From positions 124,001 through 188,000 of the forward strand of contig JALIZF010001833.1 in assembly GCA_029948255.1 (NCBI GenBank): 64,000 bases of DNA, written 5' to 3'. This stretch comes from Telmatactis stephensoni. Lineage: Eukaryota > Cnidaria > Anthozoa > Actiniaria > Isophelliidae. This document shows positions 11,515-22,500 of this stretch, piece after piece (the stretch's first letter is position 1; every line of letters begins with the position of its first letter). The notes under the pieces were generated by a model. That model did no database searches. It saw only the letters and a list, made by a program, of their open reading frames with translations, and was not told the origin of the DNA. A program made the position numbers and the translations under genes.

Positions 11515-14500
11515 CTAAAGCTTTGAAATGGTTTGATCGTTTTTCACTTCTGGACAATCTTGCCATCCACACAGCATGTCGGCCACGACGTTAAGTCTGT
11601 CCTGACCCCACAGCACCGCTCCATCGTTGACTTGATAACTGGGTACTCCACACACTCCATTATCGATAGCCCTATAAACATATATAGCCTCAAAACTTAG
11701 TTTCTAGTTTCTAGTTTTGTCATTGTCGTAGCGGTGACCCAATGACAAGCGCCGTTATTTTAGCTTTTTGAAATCAGAAAGAAGTTAGAACACGCTGTTA
11801 TGCAGACGGACTAAAGTAAACGAGAGTTTTTTCTGTACATGACACAGGCTACATAAGCTAAGCTATTGATGGATGGATTTCCTAATCCACAAAGGCGCGG
11901 CCATGAGGTGAACTAATTATACAAAACAATTCCCCCCCGGGGATCGGGTATGCTCGTCGTCTCTTAGGGGTAAAAATCAGCGATTTGGTATCTTTTAGGG
12001 TGTTAAAATTGAAGTTTAGAGTTTTAGCATTTTCTAGAATCTTTTAGGGTATCAATACAGCCCATTGCTTATTATCTTGTTCTCAAATGGAAGAAAATTG
12101 CCCAATAAAAGTGTGTCGACCGTTCAATTTTATGTTCATGATAATAATGTTCATTAGCTTATTATCGCTGGTATCTCTTAGGGGTTAAAAATCGTCCAGC
12201 CACGCCCCTTTTTATAAGACTTCCGGTATCTTGTAGGGGTATTTTTGAAAATTTTCGACGAGCATACCCGATCCTTTTACAATGGAGTCCCCCCCCCCCC
12301 GGGTCAATTCCTTTTCTCCCCTCCCTCCTTGTGACATTTTTTGATATAACTAACCTTTGAGTATTGGTTCGTAGTTTGTCTTTAATATCTTGTCTTTGTG
12401 TTTCTTGTATAAGTTGGTCAGCATCAAATCCAGCATCTGTCAGCACTTCTCTTAAAACCTGTCACAGTTAAAACCTCTGTTTATATCATACACCGTTCAA
12501 ACATTGTTCAAACAAGAAATGTTTTCACGACAAACACCCGTCAAAGTGAGTTGGGTAACGTCAAGCCTGCATATACCACGGCCCCTCCCTCCTCCGCTCC
12601 CCCCCCCCCCTCTTAAGAGATCGCTGTCCAGGGCTCAGTTGTTTAAGGACGATTAGCACTGGGCCCAGATACGATACGACAATATGAGGGCCTAACACTA
12701 GTCAGACTGACCATATTTACGTATAATTCGGTCAGACTAACCAATGTCCATACAGCTGGGTTAATTAGAGAAAATAAATTTTATTACATTTTTGCTGGAA
12801 CAAGTAATGCCTATTCACAATAATGGCTACGTATTTAGGTGTGTGGGGGGGGGGGGGGGGGAGGGAGGGGGAATAGTGGACATCAGTATACTCATGTGCA
12901 AGGAGGGGTAACAAGGAGGGGATAGGTTGGTGGGTAGAAGATCAACACTCTTGAGGTCAATGGAACCAAGTGTACACAAAAGGAGTATCCCGGGTAATAT
13001 ATGCCGAGCAAGTGATTGTAGGATATCTATATGTGTTAATTTCATGTTTTATTTCCAGCACTTACAATAAGGAGCCCATGAATAAAACTCCTGATAAAAC
13101 TCAGTGTATATAAGTGGCGTAGTTACAACTTGATTTTTTCCTGAACCATTAAAATGTTTACTTACAGTTTCATCGCCAATGTTTTTATCATCACGCCAAC
13201 CTGCTTCATCTATGACAAAATGAGTAATGATAAGTACAGGATTTTGAAGGAATGTTCCTGAAAATGGCTTTAAGCAAATAAATTTCAAGTTCATCTCAAA
13301 TGATCTAAAAGGATATCGTTGAACTTCACTATGACAAAATACCAACATCTTCAAACAAAAAGTTACTTAGGCCATTTTCATGACTACCCCTTCAGTATAT
13401 TTTACAAAAAAAGCTGATCTCTTGTATCAGTCTTGATGAAACTTGATGCACTTGGTTGGCTGTAAATCACCTTATCTCACTTGCATATCTCTTACAATTG
13501 ACAATGTGTAGTAGCTAAACTACACGTCTAACTCTGCTCCAAATGCAAAACCCATACACTAACTTAAGTTTGATTACAGTACTTACAAATGGTTTGTCGA
13601 AGTCTGTCATCATTATTGACTAGACAGACCCTTGAAGGAAGAACAGTTCTCAGGGGAAAGTGTGTTGTCCACTGAAATCCAACCCCTCTGTACTTGACCC
13701 AGTCTTTCAGGTCTTGCATGCCATAGTTCCTCTTGGATTCACTCACTGCTTGCATTGGAATCTATGATATACAAGGAAACACTTAGTCTAACTTTCCCCC
13801 AAAAAGTTTCCATCTATTTTAAATGAATGAATGATGAATGGATGGAAAGATAAATAAAATGACAAATGCATAGCAAGAGCAGGTAAGTGGTTCTCTTGGG
13901 TGCACTTAAGTAGTGATACAGGGTTCGTACTCTTTTGGAGTATCAAAATTCCATGACTTTCAATGACCTTTTCCATGACTTCTTATATATTTTCCATGAC
14001 CAAAATTTAGACGGTACTTTTCATGAAAATGTATTCCTTTCTATTGGAAAAAATAAAATTTAATCTCTTTGCCTAAAATCAAGCTACGATTATTTTTCTA
14101 GTGCCATTTTCCATGATTTTCCATGACCTTAATCTAAATTCCATGACTTTCCAGGCCTGGAAAAGAAATCATGAAATTCCATGACTTTCCAGGTTTTCCA
14201 TGACCTGTACGAACCCTGTGATAACCAGAAAACTTACTAAAAGAGCTGAACAAAATTGAAAACTTTCTGCACTGGTCCTTCTGTCTTTCATGTGAGACAA
14301 ACACAAAACTAAGTTTGAAATATTTATTACTCTCCTTTTAAAGAAGACCCCATTTCCTCAGCCCCTCTATACAGTTGACATCACAGTGCAGTCCACACTA
14401 GCTCATTTTCACCTAAAAAGTCCTTTGTAGCTTTTGCAGTGGGCAGCGATTTGTCTGCTGTTTGCAACAGTAGCATTTCTTGGTATAACAAGGGATCCAC

Positions 14501-17500
14501 AAGGAGAGAGTTTATTATAATTCCAGTTTAAAACTATTGCTTATGTACCATGGGAGTTCCAATGCTCTTGAATAACACACCAACCAAAATGGGAACCCAT
14601 TCGACCTCTACTTGAACTGGAGAAACACTTGCTAGTAGCTTTGGGATCTGTTGATTAACATCAATTCAAATTGTAAGGCAGCATAATGTTTTAGAAAATA
14701 CAAGAAATGTGGAGAGCAGACATGATGAAGTGAAGGAAGAATGTTTGGGTGGATAAGAGGAAAGGTAGGTGTAGGGAAAGGAGGATGAGCTAAAGAACGA
14801 AAAAAGGAAAAAAAGAAAAGAGAAAAGAAAGGTAAAACAAGAGATTAAAGGGATAAGTAGATGGATAGAAGGAAGAAATGGGAATAGATGGATGAAAGAG
14901 GAAGGAAAAAGGGATGGAAGAAAAGGACAAAAATGTAAATGAATAAGTGGGTGGGAGGGAAGGGCCAGTAAAAAGGACATTGGATCAAGTAAAAGAACAA
15001 AGTAGGAGAGAGTGGAAAAGAGAAGGGATGAACGGAAAGGAAGAAAGAAAAAAGGGAAGAGAAGTAAAATATCATATGATGAATATTGGAGGAGACATGT
15101 GGAAGAAAAATGGCAGGAAGGGAAAGGGAATAGATGTAAGGAAGATGGAAGAATGGAAGAGAGAAAAGAAAAAAAAGCACTTCAAGAACAAGGATGAAAC
15201 TATTCTACAGCTATCAGTGAGTAAAGTTACATGTATCCACTTGATACAGGGTTCCCAGCCATTCTGAAATATTGAATTCCCTGACTTTTCACTGACAGTT
15301 TCCCTGACTAAAACTCAGTTTTTCCTGACTATTTTGCACAAGACAAACACAACAATTTATAAGTTACTTCCAATATGGCTGGCACTTTAAGTTGTGTCCA
15401 GACCATTTTTTGTCATACGACTATTCCACAGAAGACAAAAAATACAAAATGTTGGTGTAACTAACATGACCAGTTTGTTAAATGCTCCAAATAATTTATT
15501 CTCTCTTTGATAGTTTTTTCTTTACTTAAAATAGCATCTACAAGAAATATTTTTTAGTTACTTATACAAAATTCCCTGACTTTTCCCTGACTTCAAGTGA
15601 TTATCTAAATTTCCCTGACCAAATAAAGAATTCCCTGACTTTTCACTGACTTTTCCCTGACTGTGTTTTTCCCTGCCTTTTCCCTGACCCCTGGGAACCC
15701 TGTGATATTCATACCTGAGTTGAGCCAATATAGGCCCATGGACTAGCAAAGTCATAGTAAATTGTAAGCTTGGCTTTTTGGGGGGAAGATGGAGGATCAA
15801 CAAGACGTAGAGGAGCTGCAGTAGAATTTCCTAGTTCCATCTCGAGGAAATGCATATGATCTACACCATAGTATAACCGATTATTCACCCAGAAACTGTT
15901 AGAAGTAAAAATGAACAATGAATCCATGTTTTTATTACAAACAATTTTGAACTCAGAGCAGATTGAAGTTTTTTGAAATTGAAATATTTCAGCTATTTCA
16001 CAGTCTTCTTATATACCTTGGAACACCAAATGCACCTCTGTCCAGAGCTTCTTGAACATTCTTCCACAGGATGTCTTTACCAGTTCCAGTTAATGTCAAC
16101 ATGCCAGCCAACAGAAGATGCACCTTCTTCTAATACTTCAAAACTAGCAATATCTGGAACAAAATAATATAATATTTATAGTATACAAAGACAGGCCCAA
16201 TTATAATTAATTGTAAAATATTAATAATCAATAATAATTAATGATAATAATATCAAATTTTGATATAATGCATGCACGTATCAGAGGACAGAGACACATA
16301 TGGCTTATAATAAAATGTCAAAAAATGCTTTTGTAAACAAATGTCTCTGTATTATGATATTCTGGAAGATGGAGAACACATGGCAAGCAAGAAGAACACT
16401 CAACAATGCCTTGTGTTCCCAGGATGGGACAGCAGTCAGATGCCAAACTCTACCCTCTACCCTTCCCTCCCTCTGTGGTTGAAATTTTTTCAAAGGATTC
16501 TTACACCCACTGCATAAAAGCTACACACCTTTGTCATGAACCCAAAAGGCCCTATACAACCAGTGTGTCAGGTCTATACAAGTTTTGGTTGAATATTGTG
16601 ACGCAGCAGCAAGTAGTCTCATGCATTTCAAAGAGTCTCTTGGAAACTGTGAAGGGCTAATGGCTTCAACATTGTTACGGTACATTGCTCTACGAAGATC
16701 TACAGGCAAGAAGACAGAGTACATGAAATATCTCAAATGTCATGTTGGAAACTGCTCCCAATATTATCAAGATAGCAAATAAAGGAAACCAATCACCAAT
16801 CATGCAAGAAATTCTGTCTCAGTCACACTTGACACAGAAAATTTTCATACAGTTACTCCAATACTTTTTATAAAATACCATATCATGCATCATACATGTA
16901 TGCAAGTTCATTCAGAAATCATTCAGCTAGTGTAGTGCAATCATATTCTCTAACATGCTACTGCTGACTCAATTTACAATGTGCAACATTTCTTTGGTTG
17001 TTATCGCCAAAGCATAGCACAACCATGTTGGATCCATTAATTTCAACTACTGACCAAACAACCATATCATATCAGTGCAATCATTAGCAGTCTGACAGGT
17101 CTTTATACAAATTACATAGTTTATTTTCATATGTTACCTTCTCCAATGATCTTAAGCTTTGCAGGGCTACTATTTGCAAGAACTGATTTGCCCTCTCCAG
17201 TTGTGCCTTTGTAAAGACCACCTTTAGGAAGAACATCCATCAATAAACAATACAATAATTCATTTAGGGAATTCCTATTATCTGTTACATGAAAGGTTGA
17301 TATATATATCTATATATCTATATAATAATTGGCATATTACTCGCGCTCTAATTGGTCGAACAACCATGTGTGATTAGAGTACACACACATAGATGGCGTC
17401 ATCGAATCTTACGCGCGCTCTGATTGGTTGGAATGTTTCGATAAATATTATATAAAACAGATAGATTCCATTTTTCCGTGCATCTGTACTCTAATCAATG

Positions 17501-18295
17501 GACAGAAGACGTCAAAATGTGGTGCGAACAACAGTCACGCCACTCGACTTCGTCTCGTGGCGTACTTTTTTGTTCTCACCACATTTTGACGTCATCTGTG
17601 CATCGATTAGAGTACAGACGCATGGAAAAATGGAATCCATTTGTTAAATATAGCATATGGCAACTCCTCCCCCCCCCCCTCCATCTGACCCCCTCCCAAC
17701 ACACACACATAATGAACAGGGCCATTACGGAAGGGGAGAGCACTGGCGGATCCAGGCTGGTGGGGCTATACACCATTTTTTCCCTTTTCCCATACTAGTC
17801 TCACATTTTCCAATCTTAGCCCCACTACATTTCCCCATACTGGTCTTTTATATAGCCCCACCACTTTTTAGGGTGGTCAGCCGTCCCTGAACGAAGCAAT
17901 AAATGGGCCTTTTCCAGTAAATATTACATTATAATTTTATATTTGGCCTAGTTGAAAAGGTTTCATAAAACAGTGTGGTGAAGGGAAGGAATACGTCAAT
18001 TAAAGGATCGAGTCACGCGATCGTAAACTCGTGCCATGCGCGTGACTTGACCGATATTTCGTCTCATTACCGTCCCCTCAAAACATCTGAATATCTTGAA
18101 TATCTCATTGAACAGACGTAAGGGATGTAACTGATGTAATATAACTTGATTTTAAACGAATTACACTTGCTTACCTAGCAAGACTGGCTTCCAAACAATT
18201 TCAGAATCGAGTCGTCTTGCAAATCTTTCTATTACTCTGCTAGCCACATAGGCGAACGGACAGACAACATCATAATAAAATATAAATTCCTTCAT
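11515..18295 (-). CDS. Two-domain DsbA / 2-hydroxychromene-2-carboxylate isomerase-like protein (one frameshift)
   Basis: Ten minus-strand exons are supported: 18295-18175, 17221-17138, 16699-16529, 16153-16017, 15895-15715, 14647-14549, 13761-13587, 13209-13166, 12458-12355 and 11671-11515. All have GT..AG borders, and phases match except across exon 4. Domain 1 starts FYYDVVCPFAYVASR and includes PAKLKIIGEGDLRRAMYR, YRAFWVHDKDIASFEVLEE and EALDRGAFGVPSFWVNNRLY. Domain 2 repeats the fold: LTIYYDFASPWAYIGSTQ, VEWVPILVGVLFKSIGTPM, YEAGWRDDKNIGDETVLREV and AIDNGVCGVPSYQVN followed by LWGQDRLNVVADML. These are hallmarks of the thioredoxin-fold DsbA/HCCA-isomerase family, whose members are glutathione-dependent isomerases or oxidoreductases. 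The classical CxxC is absent (CPFA, SPWA), so disulfide exchange is unlikely. Length is about 423 residues if the extra base is ignored. Exon 4 is one base too long. Catalytic activity is not established. Confidence 0.85.
11933..12305. mobile_element. MITE with CCCCCCGGGGATCGGGTATG termini, in last intron of DsbA-like gene
   Basis: The left end reads CCCCCCGGGGATCGGGTATG followed by CTCGTCG. The right end carries the complement, CGACGAGCATACCCGATCC, then a C run and CCCGGGTC. Flanking AATTC occurs on both sides (11928-11932 and 12306-12310), a probable 5-bp target duplication. The interior carries repeated 'TCTTTTAGGG' units. A diverged relative lies at about 21405-21680. Confidence 0.65.
13919..14218. 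mobile_element. CAGGGTTCGTAC-ended MITE (intronic)
   Basis: The ends are CAGGGTTCGTAC and GTACGAACCCTG. The interior repeats AAATTCCATGACTTT(C) many times. TGATA flanks both sides (13914-13918 and 14219-14223), a 5-bp target duplication. CAGGG termini suggest a hAT-related element; the five-base duplication fits the hAT5-like group better than classical 8-bp hATs. It lies in an intron of the DsbA-like gene. Confidence 0.7.
14690..15190. repeat. Purine-rich intronic tract
   Basis: The plus strand is almost entirely A and G, with irregular GGAAGAAA/GGAAAGG/GGATGGA units. Long open frames on both strands here are a by-product of low complexity (K/E/R/G-rich on plus, F/S/P/L-rich on minus). It lies in the intron between exons 5 and 6 of the DsbA-like gene. 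Confidence 0.7.
15247..15702. mobile_element. CAGGGTTCCCAG-ended MITE, copy 1
   Basis: The termini are CAGGGTTCCCAG and CTGGGAACCCTG. The sub-terminal regions are arrays of TTCCCTGACTTTT units. TGATA flanks both sides (15242-15246 and 15703-15707). The copy at 20042-20506 is about 90% similar, including the unique centre. The right end lies about 12 bases from the donor of exon 5 of the DsbA-like gene. Confidence 0.75.
17325..17660. mobile_element. GCGC-rich repeat with 190-bp hairpin (intronic)
   Basis: Bases 17455-17648 form a near-perfect inverted repeat whose arms read GATTCCATTTTTCCGTGCAT ... and the complement ATGGAAAAATGGAATC. The inner arms carry GACGTCAAAATGTGG and CCACATTTTGACGTC. 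The left flank matches 6645-6780. The element lies in intron 1 of the DsbA-like gene. Confidence 0.65.
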
Positions 18296-18299
18296 TGCT

Positions 18300-19026
18300 T
18301 TAAATGCCTGGTTCCTTTATATAAGATGTGTTTGATTGCAATTTTTCAGCTCTATCTAACATCAATATTTTTCTTTGAGTGCAAATTCTGGAAGAATATA
18401 GCCTCGTTCACATGCTCTAATGATTGACAGGATTCCTGTGTGGATGACCACAGGAAGCCCACTTATTTCTTTTGAAAAACACAAAAACAAACTCGAAAAA
18501 ACTTTTCAAGGAAAATAGATCCAAAGATTTCAAGGAAATTTAGTGCAGAAAAAAGGAAATTTAGCGCAAATTTGCGTTTTCAAAAACAGAAAATCAATGT
18601 TTTCTTATTTCTGTTTTTCATATTATCTAGCATCAAAACTATGCATATTCTTTTCACAAAGGGACGATTTTGATGGCGAAAAAGGTGTATTGTTACAATT
18701 GCATTAAAAAGCTGTTACATTTTGGGTTAAAAAGCTGCTACATTTTGCGTCAAAAGTTGTTACATTTTGTGTTAATGTTAGATTTTGCGTTGATTGTTTC
18801 ATTTTCCCGCGTTAAAGAGCCTGTTTGCAATAGACGTCATGCGCTCTCGTGAACATTTTTTCTCAGCTGAATGACAAATTTTAAATAGAATACTGTGTGG
18901 TTGAGAGCACAATTTGCCCGTCATTTGAGGCTAGATAATGAGATTCAAGGACTTTTATCAGATGTTTTGAAAACAAGCAATTCATCAAGTCACAAGAGTG
19001 AACCAGGCTTGAACGTGGTATGGTTC
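18300..19026. other. Intergenic stretch upstream of the DsbA-like gene
   Basis: This holds the presumed promoter side of the minus-strand DsbA-like gene; no TATA box is obvious. Bases 18395-18470 (ATAGCCTCGTTCACATGC ... GGAAGCCCAC) resemble segments near 28080 and 41325 in the SLC17 array. Bases 18700-18780 repeat TTGTTACATTTTG(C/T)GTTAA-like units. No gene is seen. Confidence 0.4.
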
Positions 19027-19245
19027 CTATTGTGGTGGAGGGTCCGTTGGGATTGGGTTGCAGTGTGTTATTTCATGCCCATCATCATCGTCGTCGTTTT
19101 TGTTGTCCAACAGAACCTCTTCATAACCGTTCGTTTCAGACGCCCAGATCTGCACATCTCCAGAAGCAAAGATAATGAAGAAAAAGGCCCCAAATGCATA
19201 CACGATGGCACCAATATAGAAGACGACCCTCCATTCACTGTGTGT
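19027..19245 (-). pseudogene. SLC17 transporter, inverted orphan last exon (fourth copy)
   Basis: On the minus strand an acceptor (GATTAG|ACACACAGTGAATGG) opens a 219-base frame. It encodes the final transmembrane segment and tail of the SLC17 proteins found at 27412, 39945 and 48273: [31 protein letters not shown] and [14 protein letters not shown]. The usual ending HEILNR is replaced by HEITHCNPIPTDPPPQ. This is because about 200 bases were lost between CATGAAAT and the downstream AACACACTGCAACCC, a string still present in the 3' flank of copy C at 48650. No other exons of this copy were found nearby, so it cannot make a transporter alone. Its orientation is opposite to the other copies. 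Confidence 0.85.
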
Positions 19246-19360
19246 CTAATCAGTACAGAAATGGAGAAAATTAAAAAAGAAGGGAAAGTATAATACAAAA
19301 AGACGTTGTGCAGTTGGGGTTTTATGTTCTCGAATCAAGCATGAATAATTCTAGAACTAA

Positions 19361-19493
19361 GGCCTAGTTCAAACGTCGCATCTCACTGATGTGTCGAATT
19401 CAATGCAAATTAGTCAAATCTTTTGTTTCTACTCATTATCATCTCATTTGCATTGAATTCAGCACATGTGAGATGCGACTTTTGAACTAGACC
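19361..19493. mobile_element. GGCCTAGTTCAAACG-ended MITE with TAA target duplication
   Basis: The ends are GGCCTAGTTCAAACGTCGCA and TGCGACTTTTGAACTAGACC. TAA flanks both sides (19358-19360 and 19494-19496). The orthologous intron positions beside the last exons of SLC17 copies A and B read CTAGAATCTAAGGTGGCTCG (as reverse complement) with a single TAA, giving a clean empty site. The 3-bp TAA duplication is typical of PIF/Harbinger-type transposition. Confidence 0.85.
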
Positions 19494-19514
19494 TAAGGTG
19501 GCTCGAGATGACAC

Positions 19515-19807
19515 CGTTTTTCTCCCTCTCTCCGTACACTCTACATTGATCTCCTTTTGTGGATGACTTGAGCTGTACACGTACGCAGGACATATTTTGC
19601 AACAAGGTCGTGTTCCCTTGATGTTTCCGCAGAATTCGGTGCAGGTGGATTTGATGCTGTTTGGCTCCTGACTTTTATCTTCCTTTTGGCCGCCGGCTCC
19701 TGACTCTGTGTATCTTAGTCGGTCTCAGTTGACTGGGGGTGTAAGGCTAAATGTGCTCATCATTCTGGCACTTGTCGCAGTAAACAGTCTCCTTCCAGTC
19801 CTTTGTA
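19515..19807 (-). pseudogene. Cys-rich segment conserved beside SLC17 copies (copy D, degenerate)
   Basis: The minus strand contains CGNIKGTRPCCKICPAYVY followed by SSSHPQKEINVECTE, nearly identical to 27604-27867. An upstream TGA (PVN-stop) interrupts the frame. Homologous segments lie at 27601-28060 and 40945-41290. No known family was recognised. It may be the relic of a gene that was convergent with the transporter and duplicated along with it. Confidence 0.35.
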
Positions 19808-20041
19808 GGGTTGTGACAAGGGATGTGGGATCAGGGATCACATGCTTGGGATCGGGATCACAGACGCTGAGATCGGGATCGTATGAATAATTCCCGGAAT
19901 TATTCAAGGGATCATTTATGCGATTAAAGCCATTGAAATCTAAAAAAAATTCAGATTATTCAATTTATAATAATTTTATGAATATTTATTCAATTTATTT
20001 GCCAAAATATTGCGTGAATAGGAACTCGGTGATCAGATCGA

Positions 20042-20506
20042 CAGGGTTCCCAGCCATTCTGAAATATTAAATTCCCTGACTTTTTACTGACATTTCCCTG
20101 ACTAAAACTCAGTTTTTCCTGACTATTTTGCACAAGACAAACACAACAATTTATAAGTTACTTCCAATATGTATGGCTGCCTTTAAGTTGTGTGCAGATC
20201 ATTACTGCTCTGTTTTTTTTACCATATGATTATTCCGACAGAAGACAAAAATTAGAAACTGTTGGTGTAACGAACATGACCAGTTTGTTTAAATGCTGCA
20301 AATAATAATTCTCTCTTTGAAAGTTTTTTCATTACTTAAAATATAGCATTTACAAGAAATATTTTTTAGTTACTTATACAAAATTCCCTGACTTTTTCCC
20401 TGACTTCAAGTGAAAATCTCAATTTCCCTGATCAAATAATGAATTCCCTGACTTTTCCCTGACTCAGTTACCTGACCGTGTTTTTCCCTGACCCCTGGGA
20501 ACCCTG
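20042..20506. mobile_element. CAGGGTTCCCAG-ended MITE, copy 2
   Basis: It is the same element as 15247-15702, with CAGGGTTCCCAG and CTGGGAACCCTG ends and repeated TTCCCTGACTTTT units. ATCGA flanks both sides (20037-20041 and 20507-20511), a 5-bp target duplication different from the TGATA at the other copies. This confirms the element ends. Confidence 0.8.
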
Positions 20507-21001
20507 ATCGATATAAAGGTCATTTCGTGACACGTTTCTGTCATGTAAGACCTAGTGGAGCTTGACAGCAATATGATTCCAGTATTATTTGTCCAGAAAT
20601 CAGTAACTTAGTTCAGTGTACCATTTGCTTCAGTCTCCGGTTACAGAGTGAGTAACTCGTCATTATTTTAGTTTTATAAAACAGCTGTTATCTACAACTG
20701 CAGACAACTTTACAGTCTTCGTAGAACTGAAATAATAGCAGGTATGGATTTAGTATATCATTGGGCCGTTTTCACTGACAAAGTGTGCCTTGATCTGGCA
20801 TTTCTACTATCGCACTACTACTCTTGATAAGTACGTCTTCTCCGGTTCCCTTTGTGTGTCGTTTACCGAGTACAATATGCGAACTGTGTCTTGACCATGC
20901 TAGAAAGCACGTTAAAATTCTGTTATAAATTTTGTGTGCTGAATTTTTGTCCGAATAAACAAATAAAATCGCAAATAGCGCGATGTTCTAGGCGTTCCTG
21001 G

Positions 21002-21161
21002 TAGCCTGCGTAGCTGGCGGTTTAAGGGGGAGGGGAGGGGGAAAGAAAGGAGAAGGGAGAGGTCTCCTCTCCTCCTCCCTTCCCCTCCCCTCCCCCTCTC
21101 CCTTCTCCCCAGTCCCCCTTCCCTCTCCCTAATCCCCTTAAACCGCCAGCTACGCAGGCTA
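21002..21161. mobile_element. TAGCCTGCG foldback element with polypurine/polypyrimidine arms
   Basis: The ends TAGCCTGCGTAGCTGGCGG and CCGCCAGCTACGCAGGCTA flank a G/A-rich run that folds onto a C/T-rich run. The flanks CGTTCCTGG (20993-21001) and CGTTCCTGC (21162-21170) form a 9-bp target duplication with one mismatch. Nine-base duplications point to a Mutator-like mechanism. Relatives lie at 53028-53194, 58620-58737, 55764-55912, 62660-62871 (right end only) and 4342 (solo end). Confidence 0.8.
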
Positions 21162-21404
21162 CGTTCCTGCCGGTACCATGCAGTATTAAAAGACCTTATT
21201 TGGCAAAGTGGTCGATAGGCGATTCATATATCACCACAGTTTCTTTCGGTTGTGCATCACCAATCACTATTCGCCGTTCGCCCCGTCAACCTTTTTTAAA
21301 ATAGCTATATGCCGTCACGAGTCTCCACAATTGAACTCAGGCCGTGAGGTTTTCAAGCTGTGCACTCAACAGTCAGGTGAGCCAGTCCCAGGCGGAGGTC
21401 AAAA

Positions 21405-21680
21405 TCAGTGACCTTTTAGGGTGTCTCAGACTTTAGTGAACTACGAGTGACTTAGCTGGTACCAGTTTTAGGGACATGACTTGTGTCTCTTGAACACATC
21501 AAAAAAGGAGTTAAATTTTTGGGATTCTTCTATTTTTTTTGTTTTTGTTTTTTAATTGGCATGGTACCCTTTAGGGGTAACAATCAATTGTTGTCACTAC
21601 CACAAGAATAAGACTCACTCAGGATCAGTTTAAAATTTCCGACGAACATCCCCACCCTCTCATATATAGGAGTACCCCCG
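21405..21680. repeat. 'TTTTAGGG' repeat ending in CCCCCGGG
   Basis: GACCTTTTAGGGTGT, GTACCCTTTAGGGGTAA, TTTCCGACGAACATCC and a terminal AGTACCCCCGGG give a diverged relative of the MITE at 11933-12305. Confidence 0.45.
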
Positions 21681-21878
21681 GGAACCAGTCTTTATTCGAG
21701 ATGGAATTATGTAGTGAATTCATATATAGCTATTTCAATTAACGTTGTCGCTAAAAAAGCCTAAAGACTAAAGCCTTTCAACTATATTTTGTTTACTAAC
21801 AAACTTCGCTGTAGGCTATCTGAGAAATTAAGGAATATGTGTCCAAGTTGTAGAATTTGCAAACCTACAGTGAGTTTC

Positions 21879-22500
21879 TTATTGTAATGATGTCACCTTG
21901 TTTAAATTTTGAGTAGTGAAGCTGTTGTTTGGTTTGAAGGTGGGCTTCGGTCTTTCGGGTTTCTCCAACGTTAATGTTAGGTAGGGGTCATTCCTTTCTC
22001 GTGCAATTTCTTGTACAAACTCGGCTAGCTTAGAAAAAGTGGGATAGTCCAATTTGTTTTCAACCTTTCGGCGTTGAGGCGTGTCTTTGCCATCAATTCT
22101 GAAAGTCACCTGGCTATTTTTCTACTACAGGCGTAGATACGCTGGTTCATCTAGCACGCTGAGGCGTCGCGTCTTAAAATCATCCTGCATATTTGGCACA
22201 CTCCAACAAGTAGATCTCTGAGATCTTGCAGTTGTTGTTGTTGTTGGTTTCTTACTTTGGGAACGTCGTTTAGCACATCCATGCATGCCGACCTTTGTGA
22301 TAACAGCGTCTGATCCGAATCGCTTGCACAACTCATTCCATGCCTCCTTAACTTCATCATCCGGGTTCTATATTTAGGCGTTAAGTAGATTTTGAACAAG
22401 TTTCTTGGATTGTTTAGTGGTGTACTCGACCATCAGATAAGACTCTTTGATCATATTCTTCAAAGATGCTCTCCATGTTACGGAGTTTTGTGACGAGTCG
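21879..22500 (-). pseudogene. Decayed gag-like reading frame (possible BEL/Pao-type retrotransposon relic)
   Basis: Minus-strand frames in two registers carry peptide stretches such as DDEVKEAWNELCKRFGSDAV, VLNDVPKVRNQQQQQLQDLR and KVENKLDYPTFSKLAEFVQE followed by IARERNDPY. The order and composition resemble the polyglutamine-containing gag-like region of BEL/Pao elements. Frame changes and stops break it. No protease, reverse transcriptase or LTR was recognised, so the family assignment is an inference. Confidence 0.4.

Noticed and set aside
14947..15267. Long K/E/R/G-rich frame on plus and F/S/P-rich frames on minus
   Set aside because: They come from the purine-rich low-complexity tract inside an intron of the DsbA-like gene.
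22201..22260. CAACAACAAC run considered as a microsatellite only
   Set aside because: It falls inside a longer gag-like frame (polyglutamine), so it is recorded with that remnant.
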